Of a stretch of 64,000 bases of DNA, positions 34,472-45,128 are shown piece by piece; position 1 is the stretch's first letter; each line of letters starts with the position of its first letter. Origin of the DNA: Hymenopus coronatus (taxonomy: Eukaryota; Arthropoda; Insecta; Mantodea; Hymenopodidae); NCBI GenBank assembly GCA_030762935.1, contig CM060899.1, positions 17,467,001 through 17,531,000 on the forward strand, written 5' to 3'. The notes beneath the pieces were generated by a model. It was not told where the DNA came from, searched no databases, and worked only from the letters and a program-made list of their open reading frames with translations. Made by a program: the position numbers and the translations under genes.

Positions 34472-35302
34472 AAAATCTGATATGTTCCATTCACATGACT
34501 TTTTCTACATATCTGCAACAAATTATTGTTAAAAAGATTATGCTCTATTTATCTCATGCTAATCGAGAAAAAATTAGCAGAAATAGTCTTATTACTTGCT
34601 TCCTTGTAAGTAAAAGCGAAATAAGGGGTACTATAGGTTAAAGTAACAGTCAAAAGCTGGTTGCTATGTGACTGAAGTTCTTTTGTTTGTATGGACAGCA
34701 GTTGACAAATTCTAGTATGAGAAAAGTATACGTTTTTCAAAGCAGAAACCAAAAACAACGAATGTCTCAAAAACATGAACGCCACGAAAAAAATGTATAT
34801 AACATAAATTGTGTGTTTTAACGTGCTCTACATTTTTCGTGTAGTAAGCTTTTGTCCATCTTTTAGGGTTTAGCAGTTATTTAAAATTCCGTAAAATTCA
34901 TCCAGAATAAAGCAGTCTTCAGAGACTATTACCAGAAAATTCAAGATATACATTTTATCTGTCAGGTAAATATCTTTAATATACGATATTTTAGTCAAAA
35001 TTGTTGAAGCTATTTTTGAGAAAATCAAAATGTTCGAAAAAAGTTCCATGTAAAGGTTAATTGGGGGTGGGGGATTTTCTTGACAATTTTCGAGTCGTAT
35101 CCCCCGAAGATACCAAATGTTGTATATAAAGGTATTTTTGAGCTATGCTGCCCCCCCCACACACACACAGACACTCACAGACATTTTTTGGATTCAGGAG
35201 GTCCCAAAACATATAATTCTGGTGAAATCTCGGTATTGAATATTTGGGTGGAGTGCAATACCTTCTCTATACAGTATGTACATAGTACGTGCAGAGAAAG
35301 CA
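34472..35302 (+). mobile_element. hairpin repeat (+), complete
   Basis: AAAATCTGATATGTTCCATT to the stem CTATACAGTATGTACATAGT..GTGCAGAGAAAGC. The microsatellite has shrunk to CACACACACAGACACTCACA. It is type A. Confidence 0.85.
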
Positions 35303-35887
35303 AAAATTTACGCATTATATTTATATATATATGTTTTGAATCAGAAAACTTCAGAGAATATATGTCAAAAACGAAAATTATCAAATTGGACCCGTTCATA
35401 ATACCTTGTAACCTTAAGTGTTTCATCAGTAGATTATATATGTATTGTGATACAGGTTCTTCTTTTGTCTTTTTCTTCAGCTTTTGGACAGTTGAATGCG
35501 TCCTGGCTGCACACAGTTCTCACTACCTTTCCATTAGCCTTTTGCTGATTGCATTCTTCTTTGAATTGGTACTGTGGGGTTAATTTTGCAATTATGCTGG
35601 ATGCCATTCTATCTAAATAATATTTCCAATTTTTTCTGTATACGAGCTGCACATAGCAACATAATTGAAAGTGAGAAACAAATGAAACAGCTGCAGCACT
35701 GCTCTGTGGTTAAATGCATCTTCTAGGTTTGAACTACGCATAACGATCCTCATTTATTTCACACACTAGCTCATTACAAATAGACATAGCTGCAATAAAA
35801 CCTTTCTCATGTGTTACATTTATATGACTTTTTCTATCCACTCTCGCTTATTTTATATAATGTCTATAAATTGCTCTACAAAAACTT
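35303..35887. other. unassigned spacer
   Basis: AT-rich, no recognised feature. The plus frame extending from 35080 through this stretch begins inside the repeat and is not a gene. Confidence 0.35.
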
Positions 35888-35995
35888 ACTTTCTCAACTA
35901 CATAAAGTAAATAAGGGAAGTATTGTTTTCCACCCAAAAATTTAATACTGAAAATTCACCAGAAGTACACGTTAGAGTCCGAAATGAGCATTTTT

Positions 35996-36800
35996 ACTTC
36001 TCTATATGTGCTATGTACATAGAGTACAGAGAAGTTATTGTAATGCACCCAAAATTTCCATACCGAGATTTCAACGGAAATATATGTTTTTAGAAAAATG
36101 TCTGTGTGTGTGTCTGTGGGCAGCATAGTTCAAAAACGAAAGGTCCGTTAAGAACCAAACTTGGTATTTAGGTTTGGTATCCTCCAAGGATTTGACACGA
36201 AGATTTTCAAGAAAATCCCCCTACTCCCAACTACTCCTTACCTGGAACTTTTTTCAAACATTTTGATTTTCTAAAAAATGGTGCTATTTCGGTTAACATT
36301 TCGTATATTAAAATATTTACCTGACAAATAAAATGTATATCTTGAATTTTCTGGGAATAGCCTCTGAAGACTATTTTGGATAAATGTTGCGGAATTTTGC
36401 ATAACTACTAAACCGTAAGAGATGGAAAAAAAACTTAACACACAAAAATGTAGAGCACTTTAAAACACTCAATTTCTGTACTATACATTTTTTTTCGTGG
36501 AATTGATCGTTTTTGAGATATTCCTTGTTTTTGGTTTCAGCTTTGAAAAACTTATATCTTTCTGATACAGGAATATGCCAACTGGTGTACATGCAAACAA
36601 GCGAACTTCAGTCACATAGCAACCAGCTTTTGGCTTTCACTTTAACCTATGGTACTCCCTTATTTCGCATTTACAATAAAGCAAGAAATAAGGCTATTTC
36701 TGCTAATTTTTCTCGATTAGCATGACATTAATAAAATAATAAGCTTATTAAAAATATTTATAACGGAGATATTGAGAAAACCATGTGAATGGAACATATA
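35996..36800 (-). mobile_element. hairpin repeat (-), nested, complete
   Basis: ACTTCTCTATATGTGCTATG, TACATAGAGTACAGAGAAG, a short GTGTGTGTG, core, 5' end GTGAATGGAACATATA. It is inserted in the GCATTTTTAGA site of the outer copy. It is type A. Confidence 0.75.
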
Positions 36801-36843
36801 TTTTTAGATTAAGGTTCCTGTGTGCACATGAGGTGTGAGTGCG

Positions 36844-36846
<3 letters not shown>

Positions 36847-36923
<77 letters not shown>
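36847..36923. repeat. (GA)n microsatellite
   Basis: A pure 77-bp GA tract followed by GGCTGGCTGGCTGACTGACT-type tetranucleotides to about 36950. Confidence 0.95.
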
Positions 36924-36924
<1 letters not shown>

Positions 36925-36992
36925 CTGGCTGGCTGACTGACTGACTGACTTTGCGTTCTATACACGTTGTACATAGGTTCTAGAGAAAGTAA

Positions 36993-37840
36993 ACATGAAA
37001 TTTAAAATTTGTGCCAGCTTATTCCCCTCTTTCCTATTAAACTAGGCATGCTATATTTAAGATAATTATGCATAAGAGTAGTACTAGTTATTTATGATAT
37101 AAGTGGTAAAAATGGTAAGCGAGCAATGTAAAACAATTTAACACTGTCATACAGTATTTTTAACAGTTCTGAATATTTATAGACATATTATAATTATAAA
37201 TAGACTGTTTTACCTATTTCACTGAGTTCATATTTAATGGTCTGCGTTATTCAGTTGTTGCCTTGCTTAGCATCAGTGCTGACAACATGATGACTTACTC
37301 GAACAGAGCGAAAACGGAGGCAGTGTAGCAGTTGTAATTTTGCTGTCTCCGCTGCCCGGTTCAGCAGATTCCATGCTAATGACATTGAAACCATCCGCCA
37401 TTTTATGCATCGATACGAGCTTGGAGCATACTTGAAAGAGGCCTTGGACGCATTAACCAAAGTTGGAATGTTATAATTTTATAACACTAAATGACGGAAT
37501 TTTCTACTTTTAACAATGGTAAATACTTACTTTTACATCAACTGTCTAAAAATGTTATAATTGTAAGTACAAACTAATCGTTGCTTCACATATATATAAA
37601 CAAATTAAACAAAATTAATCTTACAAAAGTTCCAAACCGCTATATAGCTGTTTCCATTAAATTTTATAATATTTTACCCTAAAGATTAAGATGGCTCCTT
37701 ATTTCAACTTTCAAAAGGACTATACACCATACATTGCTGGCTAATCCATTGTACTGTGTGAATGATTTTTATAATTTGGCTTGGTAACTTTTAAACTATG
37801 TCATTACTATACTGTAACAGTTGTTGGCAATAAACTCTAT
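36993..37840. other. unassigned AT-rich island
   Basis: 850 bp without repeat-family similarity. A 69-codon minus frame (37251-37460) has no recognisable motif. Confidence 0.35.
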
Positions 37841-37842
37841 CA

Positions 37843-37955
37843 TCCCTCCCTCCCTCTCTCCCTCCCTCCCTCCCTCTCTCTCCCTCCCTCCCTCCCTCCC
37901 TCCATCCCTCCCTCCCTCCCTCCATCCATCCCTCCCTCCCTCCCTCCATCCATCT
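37843..37955. repeat. (CCCT)n microsatellite
   Basis: About 113 bp of CCCT units with CCAT interruptions, strongly pyrimidine-biased. Its frame gives a Pro/Ser/Leu pseudo-peptide. Confidence 0.95.
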
Positions 37956-38885
37956 TAACCCAACCCAACCTGTCAGTCTATTAGATACAAGTTAAATATT
38001 TTGTACTTTGAGTAATGCAGAAAAACCTATATATATGAAACAGCATAATTGGTTGGTGAAATTCCATAACTCCATTCATGATTACATAGCAAAGGAAACT
38101 ATATTATATCTGCATTAGTTTTAAATTGTCATTCATTCCTTTACAACATTTTCTACGAAAATCACCAAACCGAGTTTGATTTGCTCACTTGTTTCGACTA
38201 TAACATTCTTCATATACGAGAAAACCGATTTAGTGAGCGCAGTGATTATTAAAGGCAGGAATTCACGACAGAAAGATCTGCCCCAATAATCCAATCACAA
38301 TTCTGCAGCAATAATGCAGTCTGATGATATAGCTTTGACACAGAAAGTGGATTGCGTCAATGGCGAACACCAAAGCACTGCGACAGTTTCCCTTGTCAAA
38401 GGGATACATTAACAACAAAAACTTGTGAGCAAAGCTTATGCATGCAAAAATAATATAGATTTTCATTGTAAAAACCAAAGGGAAAGAAAAAAGCAACTCG
38501 CTATATCGAAGGCAGAAAAATAGAGAACTACAGAGTGAAGCAGGATAAAGACGAGAATTGTAACGTAAAACAACTTTAAATATAGTAATATTTACCGAGT
38601 ATTGGTGTTTTTATTTCGTGTAAACATTGCAGAATAATCCTGACTTACTCTCTGTTCTAACGAATCGTTATCATGGGTTTTATTACTCAAGTTGTCAGTA
38701 AATGGTTTTGTTACTTAATTCCCTCTGAATGGTGGTGGTGGTGGTGGTATTTTATTAAGTTTACAATACTACTTTATTTGCGTAACACAGTTGCATGGAT
38801 CGAGTAACCGTATATGCTATCGAAAAATACTTGAGTTTAAAATATTACCTACATATATATTTTATGTCTCTTAACAGCATTGGAA

Positions 38886-38887
<2 letters not shown>
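37956..38887. other. unassigned island with small (TGG)n
   Basis: A short TGG run at about 38729-38748 is the only simple structure. No genes or family repeats were identified. Confidence 0.35.

Positions 38888-38921
<34 letters not shown>
38888..38921. repeat. (CA)n microsatellite
   Basis: A pure 34-bp CA tract outside any hairpin-repeat copy, so an independent microsatellite. Confidence 0.9.
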
Positions 38922-39185
38922 CTACACCACGTATTAGTCAAACACCAAATAGTCTATACAATATTTACACAAATATTTTATCTCTTAGTGCACGAACTTC
39001 CATTAAGTATGTGCCCAGGCTTGTCCAGTTCTGGCTGTTTAGAATCAAATCCCAGAATGCTGTCCTTTGTCTGTTGGAAGCTAAAAATGCTTCCGGTAAT
39101 AATACTTTCCTAGCATCCTAGTATAGCCAACTATTATGGTCAATAATTGGTAATGGTTTAATAGTTTGTATTTTTTCATACAAGT

Positions 39186-39345
39186 CATGTGTAGGGCTGG
39201 AGTTGGATAGTAGTCAGACTGAAAAATTCCATACCATAGCCGGGATTTGAACCACAGATATCCCGGTCTGTCCCAGCTATGGCATTGAATTGTTAAGTCT
39301 GACTCTACCTATCCAACTCCTGTCCTATACACAGCTTGTGTGAAA
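39186..39345. mobile_element. fold-back SINE derivative (family B)
   Basis: The left end TGTGTAGGGCTGGAGTTGGA, with TAGTAGTCAGAC, is the inverted repeat of the right end GTCTGACTCTACCTATCCAA, with CTCCTGTCCTATACACA. Between them, the minus strand holds a tRNA-like B box (GGTTCAAATCC, rc at 39245-39255) and GGGATATCTGTGG. Two SINE tails therefore face each other around one tRNA-like core. Confidence 0.55.
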
Positions 39346-39469
39346 AAACAATTAATCCAATACAAATTTACCATCATAGTTGTCTATACTATGAATCCTG
39401 GGACTTAAAGTACTTACAACATTGTAAGTCGCCATTGGGTTGTCATCTCAAAATAATTGAAGAACACCT

Positions 39470-39660
39470 TGTGGTTTACCGGAAAACATGCGAGTCAGTT
39501 GAAGAATTCAATGCTATGCCGGCATGTTGCAATGGTAGCTCAGTGGAAGAGCAACCGGCTAGAGACCGGGAGATCCGTGGTCCAAATCCCGTTTAGTCTG
39601 ACTCTACCTATTCATCTCCTGTCCTACACAAGGCTTGTGTGAAAAAACAATTAAACCATT
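39470..39660 (+). mobile_element. tRNA-derived SINE (family B)
   Basis: Box A TAGCTCAGTGG at 39536-39546 and box B GGTCCAAATCC at 39579-39589 form an internal polymerase III promoter. The anticodon-arm region folds as CCGGCTAGAGACCGG. An upstream block (GGTTTACCGGAAAACATGCG, AGTCAGTTGAAGAATTCAAT) is shared with the copy at 56600-56756. The tail reads CTACACAAGGCTTGTGTGAA, then AAAACAATTAAACC. It is a SINE and not a tRNA gene because the acceptor ends do not pair. Confidence 0.7.
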
Positions 39661-39679
39661 AAGTTCATATCTCTTTGGA

Positions 39680-40193
39680 TTACCAGGATGGAAAAAAATG
39701 ACTCCCTCTTTGAGAAAAGTATAATTATTTACATTTTAAAAACAATAATAAAGAATATATGGGAAACAAAACATTTGACATTAATTCTGTTATTAAATGA
39801 AATCTTTACTTTTTTTGTAGAGTGTTTTTATCTACCTATTGGGATTCACTAGTTATGCAAATATTTTATTAATATAGAGGACCACAGAGCCTATTCGCAA
39901 GAAATTCAGAATATACATGTTATAAGGTGAATATAATTAATACAGAGCATTTTAATTAAAATCGTTAAGACTCATTTTTTGAGAAAATACTTGGGTCACG
40001 TCGTTAGAAGACACTAAACTCAAATACCAAGTTTCCTGTTTAACTAGATTTTCGTTTTTGAGTTATGCTGTCCACACACGCACACACGATTGCGTAGCTT
40101 TCTATAAAAATCCTGTATATTCAGGGATCGCACGGTGAAATATCGAATCCCTATTTGGCATTTACATTGTACATATCTACTAGAGAAAGTAAA
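39680..40193 (+). mobile_element. hairpin repeat (+), 5'-truncated and eroded
   Basis: Readable blocks are TTTGAGAAAAGTATAA, TTAATTAAAATCGTTAAGAC, TTCGTTTTTGAGTTATGCTG, CACACACGCACACACG, GGTGAAATATCGAATCCC and ACTAGAGAAAGTAAAG. The copy is more diverged than most and its stem is reduced. Confidence 0.65.
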
Positions 40194-40365
40194 GCCAATA
40201 TAAACGTATAAAACACACATCGCCACTGCGTCTTCAGCTCCTTAGAACCGTGTATCATGTGCGTGTCGGGTTGAGTTCCCTATGACCGCGATGGACAATT
40301 TGCCAACTTTTGAACTACTATATAGTTTGTGGTGATTTCTTCTTGTACCCTAGTTCATATTAATA

Positions 40366-41593
40366 CTAGGGTTGGCTGATAAGTCCCGGGTCTCTCAATG
40401 AAAACAGATAAAAAAGAAACGTTTTTGATTTACATTTGTCATATCGGTGTTCTAATTTAATTAAGCCATCTCTATGGTGCGATTTGTCAACCTGCTCAAA
40501 ATAGCTGTTTACCGCATCAATGACCTCCTCGTTGCTGTGAAATCTTCGTCCTTCAAGAAATGTTGTGAGGTTTGGGAACAGGTGGTAGTCACTGGGTGCT
40601 GGATCTGGCGAATAGGGTGGATGTTCAAGCAATTCCAAATTTAACTCGCAATGACTGAACGATGGGCCAGGGCATTCTCGTGATGAAACAAGATTTTTTT
40701 TTTTTTGCCAAATGAGGTCTCTTTATTTTCACCTCATCACTCAAACGTTGTAGTAAGCTTGCGTAGTAGTCATCAGTTATACTTTTACTCTTTTCCAAGA
40801 AATCAAAAAAATAATTCCCTGGGCATACCAGAGAGTACTCGTCATAACCTTTAGCTGACAAAATTGACTTTGCCTATTTTGGCGTTGGTTCACCTGGCGC
40901 AATCCACTGTTTTGGCTATGATTTACTTTCTGGAGTGTAGTGATGTATCCAAGTTTCATCCATGGTAATAAGACGTCTCAAAAATTCACTGGGATTTTTA
41001 CGGTAGAGCTCCACATTCTTAACAGAAGCAGTTTTTCTTTGCAACTTTTGATCAGGCACCATCTTGCACAGACCTTGTCAAAGCCCAAAACATTACTTAA
41101 AATATACCTGCACGTTCTTTTGATATGTTTACAGCCTCTGCTATCTCAAACAACGTAAATCTGCGGTCTTCCAGTACTAAACGTTGTATTTTTTCAATGA
41201 TCTCTGGAGTTGTCACTTCTACAGGGCGTCCAGAGCGAGGCTCATCACTAGTGCTCGCACGTCCGATTTTCAACTCTGCGACCCATCTTTTAATCATTGG
41301 ATATGAAGGGACAGAGTCTTTCAATGTACTGTCCATTTCCTCCTTGAATTCTTTAGGAGTTTAAGCCTTTCAAAGGAAGTATGTAATCACTGCTCGTTTT
41401 TCCAAATCTTCCATTTTCGTGAAAACTCTTAAAGTTGTCTTGTTTGAAATGATGTCATTCGAGAACTCAACAAACTATTGACCTGTAACTATGGATACAA
41501 GCTAGTCTAGAGTTAAACTTCACGATGCTACCGTCTAACTGGCCTAGTGGCGCCATATGTGTGTAAAGCCCGGGACTTATCAGCCGACCCTCG
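40366..41593 (-). mobile_element. full-length mariner element, inactive
   Basis: A 1228-bp element with matching inverted termini: left CTAGGGTTGGCTGATAAGTC and, read in reverse, right CGAGGGTCGGCTGATAAGTC. TA lies on each side (40364-40365 and 41594-41595). Size, termini and TA target fit the mariner family. It encodes one transposase on the minus strand, which is broken. Confidence 0.9.
40430..41414 (-). pseudogene. mariner transposase (irritans-type), degenerate
   Basis: The likely start is ATG at 41414 (MEDLEKRAVITYFL). Two stops then precede TPKEFKEEMDSTLKDSVPSY. The helix-turn-helix half includes MIKRWVAELKIGRASTSDEP, RSGRPVEVTTPEIIEKIQ and LFEIAEAVNISKER. The first catalytic Asp is in TMDETWIHHYTPES. 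The second motif reads FHHENALAH, so the Asp of QDNAPAH has become Glu. The third Asp survives in HPPYSPDPAPSDYHLFPNL, and the C-terminus is LIKLEHRYDKC. Several stops and frameshifts, one in an A run near 40690, disable it. Length corresponds to the usual 340-350 residues. Confidence 0.85.
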
Positions 41594-41595
41594 TA

Positions 41596-41946
41596 TTAGT
41601 GTTTTAAGCATGCTTTAGAGAATGCATTGCAATAACATTATAACGTGTGTGTAGCCGAGAATAGTTGAAACAGTTTGTTAATATCTGGTTAGAACCAGAC
41701 GAAAGAAGGCTGTACGTGCTAAGACGTGTCAGTTTCTTAAAAAATGTTCTAGGCTATTATAAATCTTCAAACGCAGCGCGGTTTCCCTGTCATTTCAAAC
41801 TTTACAGCACGCGACTAAGTAGTTCATCTTATTTTCCCCCTCTTCGTGGAAAAGGTTACTACTTAAATCGAAAGCACAAGATTATCCCAAGATATTGAAA
41901 AAAAATATGATGTCTTTCTGTACCTATTCTGCCAAAAAATATTTTT
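41596..41946. other. unassigned spacer
   Basis: 350 bp between the mariner and the next repeat. A 77-codon frame (41665-41898) has no motif. Confidence 0.3.
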
Positions 41947-42788
41947 ACTTTCTCTACACGTACCTACTATATGCATAGTGTATAGAAAAGGTTTTGTAAT
42001 TCACCCAAAAATTCAATATCAAAATTTCACCGGAAATATGTTTTGAGACACCCTAAATCCAAGAAAAGAGTTTTTAGAAAAATGTCTATCTGTGTGTGTG
42101 TGTCTGTGGGCAGCATAGCTCAAAAACGAAAATACCATTAAATACTAAACTTGGTATTCGGTACCTTCCAAGGATGCGACACGAAGATTTTCAAGAAAAT
42201 CCCCCCACACCCAACTACCTTTTACATGGAACTTTTTTCGAAAATTTTGATTTTCGCAAAAATGGTTCTAACGATTATGGTTAAAATATAATATATTAAA
42301 GATATTTACCTGGCAAATAATATGTGTATCTTGAATTTTCTGTGAGTAACCTCTGAAGACTACTTTATTCTGGAGGAATTTTGCAAAACTGCTAAACCAT
42401 AAAAAATGGACAAAAACTTACCACACAGAAAATGTAGAGCACATTAAAACACACAATTTATGTTATACACATTTTTTTCGAGGAGTTGATCGTTTTTTAG
42501 ATATTCCTTGTTTTTGGTTTCAGGTTTGAAAAACTTGTACTTTTCTCATACAGGAATTTGTCAACTCCTATCCATACAAACATAGGAACTTCAGTCACAA
42601 AGCAACTAGCTTTTGACTATCACTTCAACCATGGTACTTCCTTATTTCGCTTCTGCTTACAAGGAGGCATGTAATAAGACTATTTCTGCTAATTCTTTCT
42701 CGATTAGCATGAAGTAAATAGACGCATAAGCTTTTTAATAATTTGTTATAGAGATGTAGAGAAACTTATGTGAATGGAACACCTCAGA
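41947..42788 (-). mobile_element. hairpin repeat (-), complete
   Basis: ACTTTCTCTACACGTACCTA, ATGCATAGTGTATAGAAAAGG, a short GTGTGTGTGTGTC, core, 5' end GTGAATGGAACACCTCAGA. It is type A. The insertion lies between ATTTTT and TTTTTATT. Confidence 0.85.
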
Positions 42789-43297
42789 TTTTTTATTAAA
42801 AGAGAATTCTTAAATATTTCATATTCTGTTTGTATAGGATAATGGAAATATCTGTCTATACGTTGTAGTAGCTTAAGTATTTATGTATAATCATATTTCA
42901 TTTCAATTTCTGTAATTAGATATCTTCGCTTAATTTTGAAATACGTTTGTCATTAAATTTATAAATATTTTGTGACTTTTTGCAGGTGGATTGCCTGGCC
43001 CTCGTTGCGTGGTTAAGGTAAGATCAAGAATTTCATTAATCACGTTAAGTATTTTTCTAACCCGCTTATAAAAGCAGACGAGCTGTGTATTTGTGGAGAA
43101 AGAGATGAGACGATATTGGAAAATTTTAATTGGCTCTAGAAATTTCAGATTATAAACTCTCATCCCATTATTTGCATTAATTTTCATCAAGCTTTTTACT
43201 AGCAGATACAATGCATAGTAGATTACAAATTAATTAGATATTTTTTCTCCTTTTGTCAGTTTCTCTTAAAGGTATATTGTGCTATGAACATAACATA
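42789..43297. other. unassigned AT-rich spacer
   Basis: About 500 bp with no recognised feature. A 93-codon minus frame (42930-43211) has no domain. Confidence 0.35.
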
Positions 43298-43367
43298 TAG
43301 GGTCTTTCAAAAGTAACTTGGAACTTAAAACGAACGATTTGACATAATTAAATTATAACGAAAGATA

Positions 43368-43510
43368 TCAACATAAAACTGTATTTAGAAATTTACAGTA
43401 CCTTACTTTATTTCTCAACGTAATCTCCATTCTGTCAAGATATTTATTGTCACGTGGTACCAGTTTTTCAATGCCATTATTATACTTTTCTACCGCCAAA
43501 GAACTCGTTC
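43368..43510 (-). pseudogene. mariner transposase C-terminal fragment, minus arm
   Basis: Reads NNGIEKLVPRDNKYLDRMEI, then TLRNK, matching the mariner tail (GIEKLVPRYDKCL..GDYVEK in relatives). The Cys and the GDYVE end are mutated. No catalytic residue lies in this fragment. Confidence 0.65.
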
Positions 43511-43589
43511 CTTGTTTTGAATGCACAAAATATTCGGTCAAGCGAATTTTATAGGCAAATAACGCAAGTGTATAGTGATAATGCAATGA

Positions 43590-43845
43590 ACGAGTCTTCA
43601 GTTAGGAAATGGCGCATACTTTACGAGTAATCAAAGAAGAACCAGTGTGCATATATTGATAAAAGAATTAAGAAAAACCGGTGTTTTACTTTGGATGTAA
43701 GAGATTTCCCAACCGATGAGGACCTCAAAATGGCAGTGACATCTTGGCTCAGATCTTCAGCGGCGAAAGAGTACATCTGCTTTGAAAAATCGGTACCACG
43801 TGACAGTAAATATCTTCATAGCAATAACGACTGCGTTGAAAAATA
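43590..43845 (+). pseudogene. internally deleted mariner transposase, plus arm
   Basis: The N-terminal part NESSVRKWRILYE, then a stop, and KRIKKNRCFTLDV resemble the helix-turn-helix region of mariner transposases. It jumps directly to the C-terminal DEDLKMAVTSWLRSSAAKEY and KSVPRDSKYL...DCVEK. The whole DD34D catalytic core between them is missing, which is a typical internal-deletion derivative. Confidence 0.6.
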
Positions 43846-43960
43846 GAGTAAGATAATGTAACTTTGTAAATAAAGTTTTGTGCTGATATCTTTCGTTATT
43901 ATTTAGTTATGCCAAATCGTCTGTCAGTTTGTGGGTGATCCTGGTAGTAACACTGTTAAA

Positions 43961-44710
43961 ATGTTTGAGACAACATAAAAAATAAATAAGAAATGACATA
44001 CTGGACAAGCAATAAGTTTTAGTATTCTTTTGTTTTTTTCAGTTCTCATTACTATAGGTTTAGTTTTGTTGAATAAAACTTCAGCAATTTTATTGATACA
44101 CTGGTTACAGCTGATTCACTGGTTTTATGAAAGCCAGAGGGGTTTTTCTCAAGCTCTTAGAAAATTTAGATCTCTAACAATTTAAGAGTAAACCCATTTT
44201 CCATTTGTAATTATGGGGATTTAATCAGGTTTTTTGAGGGAATTGTTTCTATTGCTGATAAGGAGAAATATGGAAGGCCAAATGTGCTACATAATGTCGA
44301 TGTTGCTTTGGTGCTTCATATGAACACCCCTGCAAAACGATCAATTACCCAGATCGTGCCATCAGTAGACCTTGCCAACAAAGTGGCACCCACTATCTCC
44401 AGATTTGAATCAGACCGACTTAAAAGCGAACTTTCCTGACACTCCAAACAAGACGCTCCTGTCACTCGCAAGAAATTGCTAATTTTCCAAGACATATTTT
44501 CAAAATGCTGTGCATGCAGTCCCAAAAATAAGGCTACACGTTGAAAAAGAAACCGGAGGGTATCTTCCCAATGTCTTATAAGTTCCACTGTTTGCCCGTG
44601 TGTGACACTCTTGTTTTATTTACTTTATCTCAAACATTATACTATTTATAACTATTTAAAGTTTGAAGTGACTTTTGAAATATCCTGTACATTTTCGTGA
44701 AGAATATCAA
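43961..44710. other. unassigned spacer
   Basis: AT-rich left part. On the right, a 90-codon minus frame at 44316-44588 has no motif I recognise. Confidence 0.35.
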
Positions 44711-44714
44711 ATTA

Positions 44715-45128
44715 TTTTAATGGTTCTTTGTTATAATGTGTCTTCTTAGCTTCCGGAGAAGGCCGCGTTATCTTGCATGGGAATGCCGACGTTTCGCTCA
44801 TCTTCCCGTGAGCTTCTTCTGGGCTCTTGTGCGGTGGTTGCGTGCGTGCGTGCGTGTCTGGTAGGCTCGTAGTGAGCCTAGGTGTTGTTGCTGTGTACCT
44901 ACCCTGGTAAGGGCTTAACCACAAGAATGAGGTGAAGGTTGAGGTTTTAATTTTGGAGGTTTCGAGGGTTGGTGTTAAGGAGGTAGCGCTGGTAGGCTCC
45001 TCGAGCGGTTGCATTTTCAGGAGCAGCATCCTTTCTCTGCTCCGCTGGTGTTTATTTTTTATTTAATTATGGTGGTGAAATTTCGATAAACCTCTCCCAA
45101 TGGGAGGGGGGAGTGCTTTGTTCAGCTA
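44715..45128 (-). other. probable 3' untranslated region of the Jockey LINE
   Basis: Follows the last ORF2 stop and stays GC-rich until about 44720. A weak poly(A)-like stretch (AATTAAATAAAAAATAAA on the minus strand, about 45050-45068) could instead mark the element's end. A 105-codon frame (44712-45029, minus) has no domain. Confidence 0.4.

Larger units (their letters stand above)
35888..36992 (-). mobile_element. hairpin repeat (-), split by nested copy, right part rearranged
   Basis: The outer 3' end is 35888-35995 (ACTTTCTCAACTACATAAAG, GAAGTATTGTTTTCCACCC, GAGCATTTTT). After the inner copy it resumes with TTTTTAGATTAAGGTTCCTG, a short GT-like block and a 77-bp GA tract. It then ends against a plus-oriented hairpin fragment (ATACACGTTGTACATAGG, TAGAGAAAGTAAA) at about 36955-36992. 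Confidence 0.6.
43300..43960. mobile_element. second palindromic mariner derivative
   Basis: Outer segments are inverted copies: left GACATAATTAAATTATAACG, AAAGATATCAACATAAAACT and CACGTGGTACC. The right, in reverse, has GGCATAACTAAATAATAACG, AAAGATATCAGCACAAAACT and GGTACCACGTG. The left begins GGGTCTTTCAAAAGTAACTT after TA (43298-43299), typical of mariner termini. The arms carry the transposase C-terminus in both directions. The far right terminus is eroded, so the end is approximate. Confidence 0.7.

Noticed and set aside
36847..36950. GA/GACT tract as a regulatory GAGA-factor element
   Set aside because: It lies at a rearranged microsatellite position of a mobile repeat, and no promoter or gene is nearby.
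39528..39600. Functional tRNA gene
   Set aside because: Boxes A and B are present but the acceptor stem does not pair, and the sequence is embedded in a SINE with a second copy at 56600-56756.
44316..44588. 90-codon minus-strand frame as an exon
   Set aside because: No domain recognised and no convincing splice sites at the edges.
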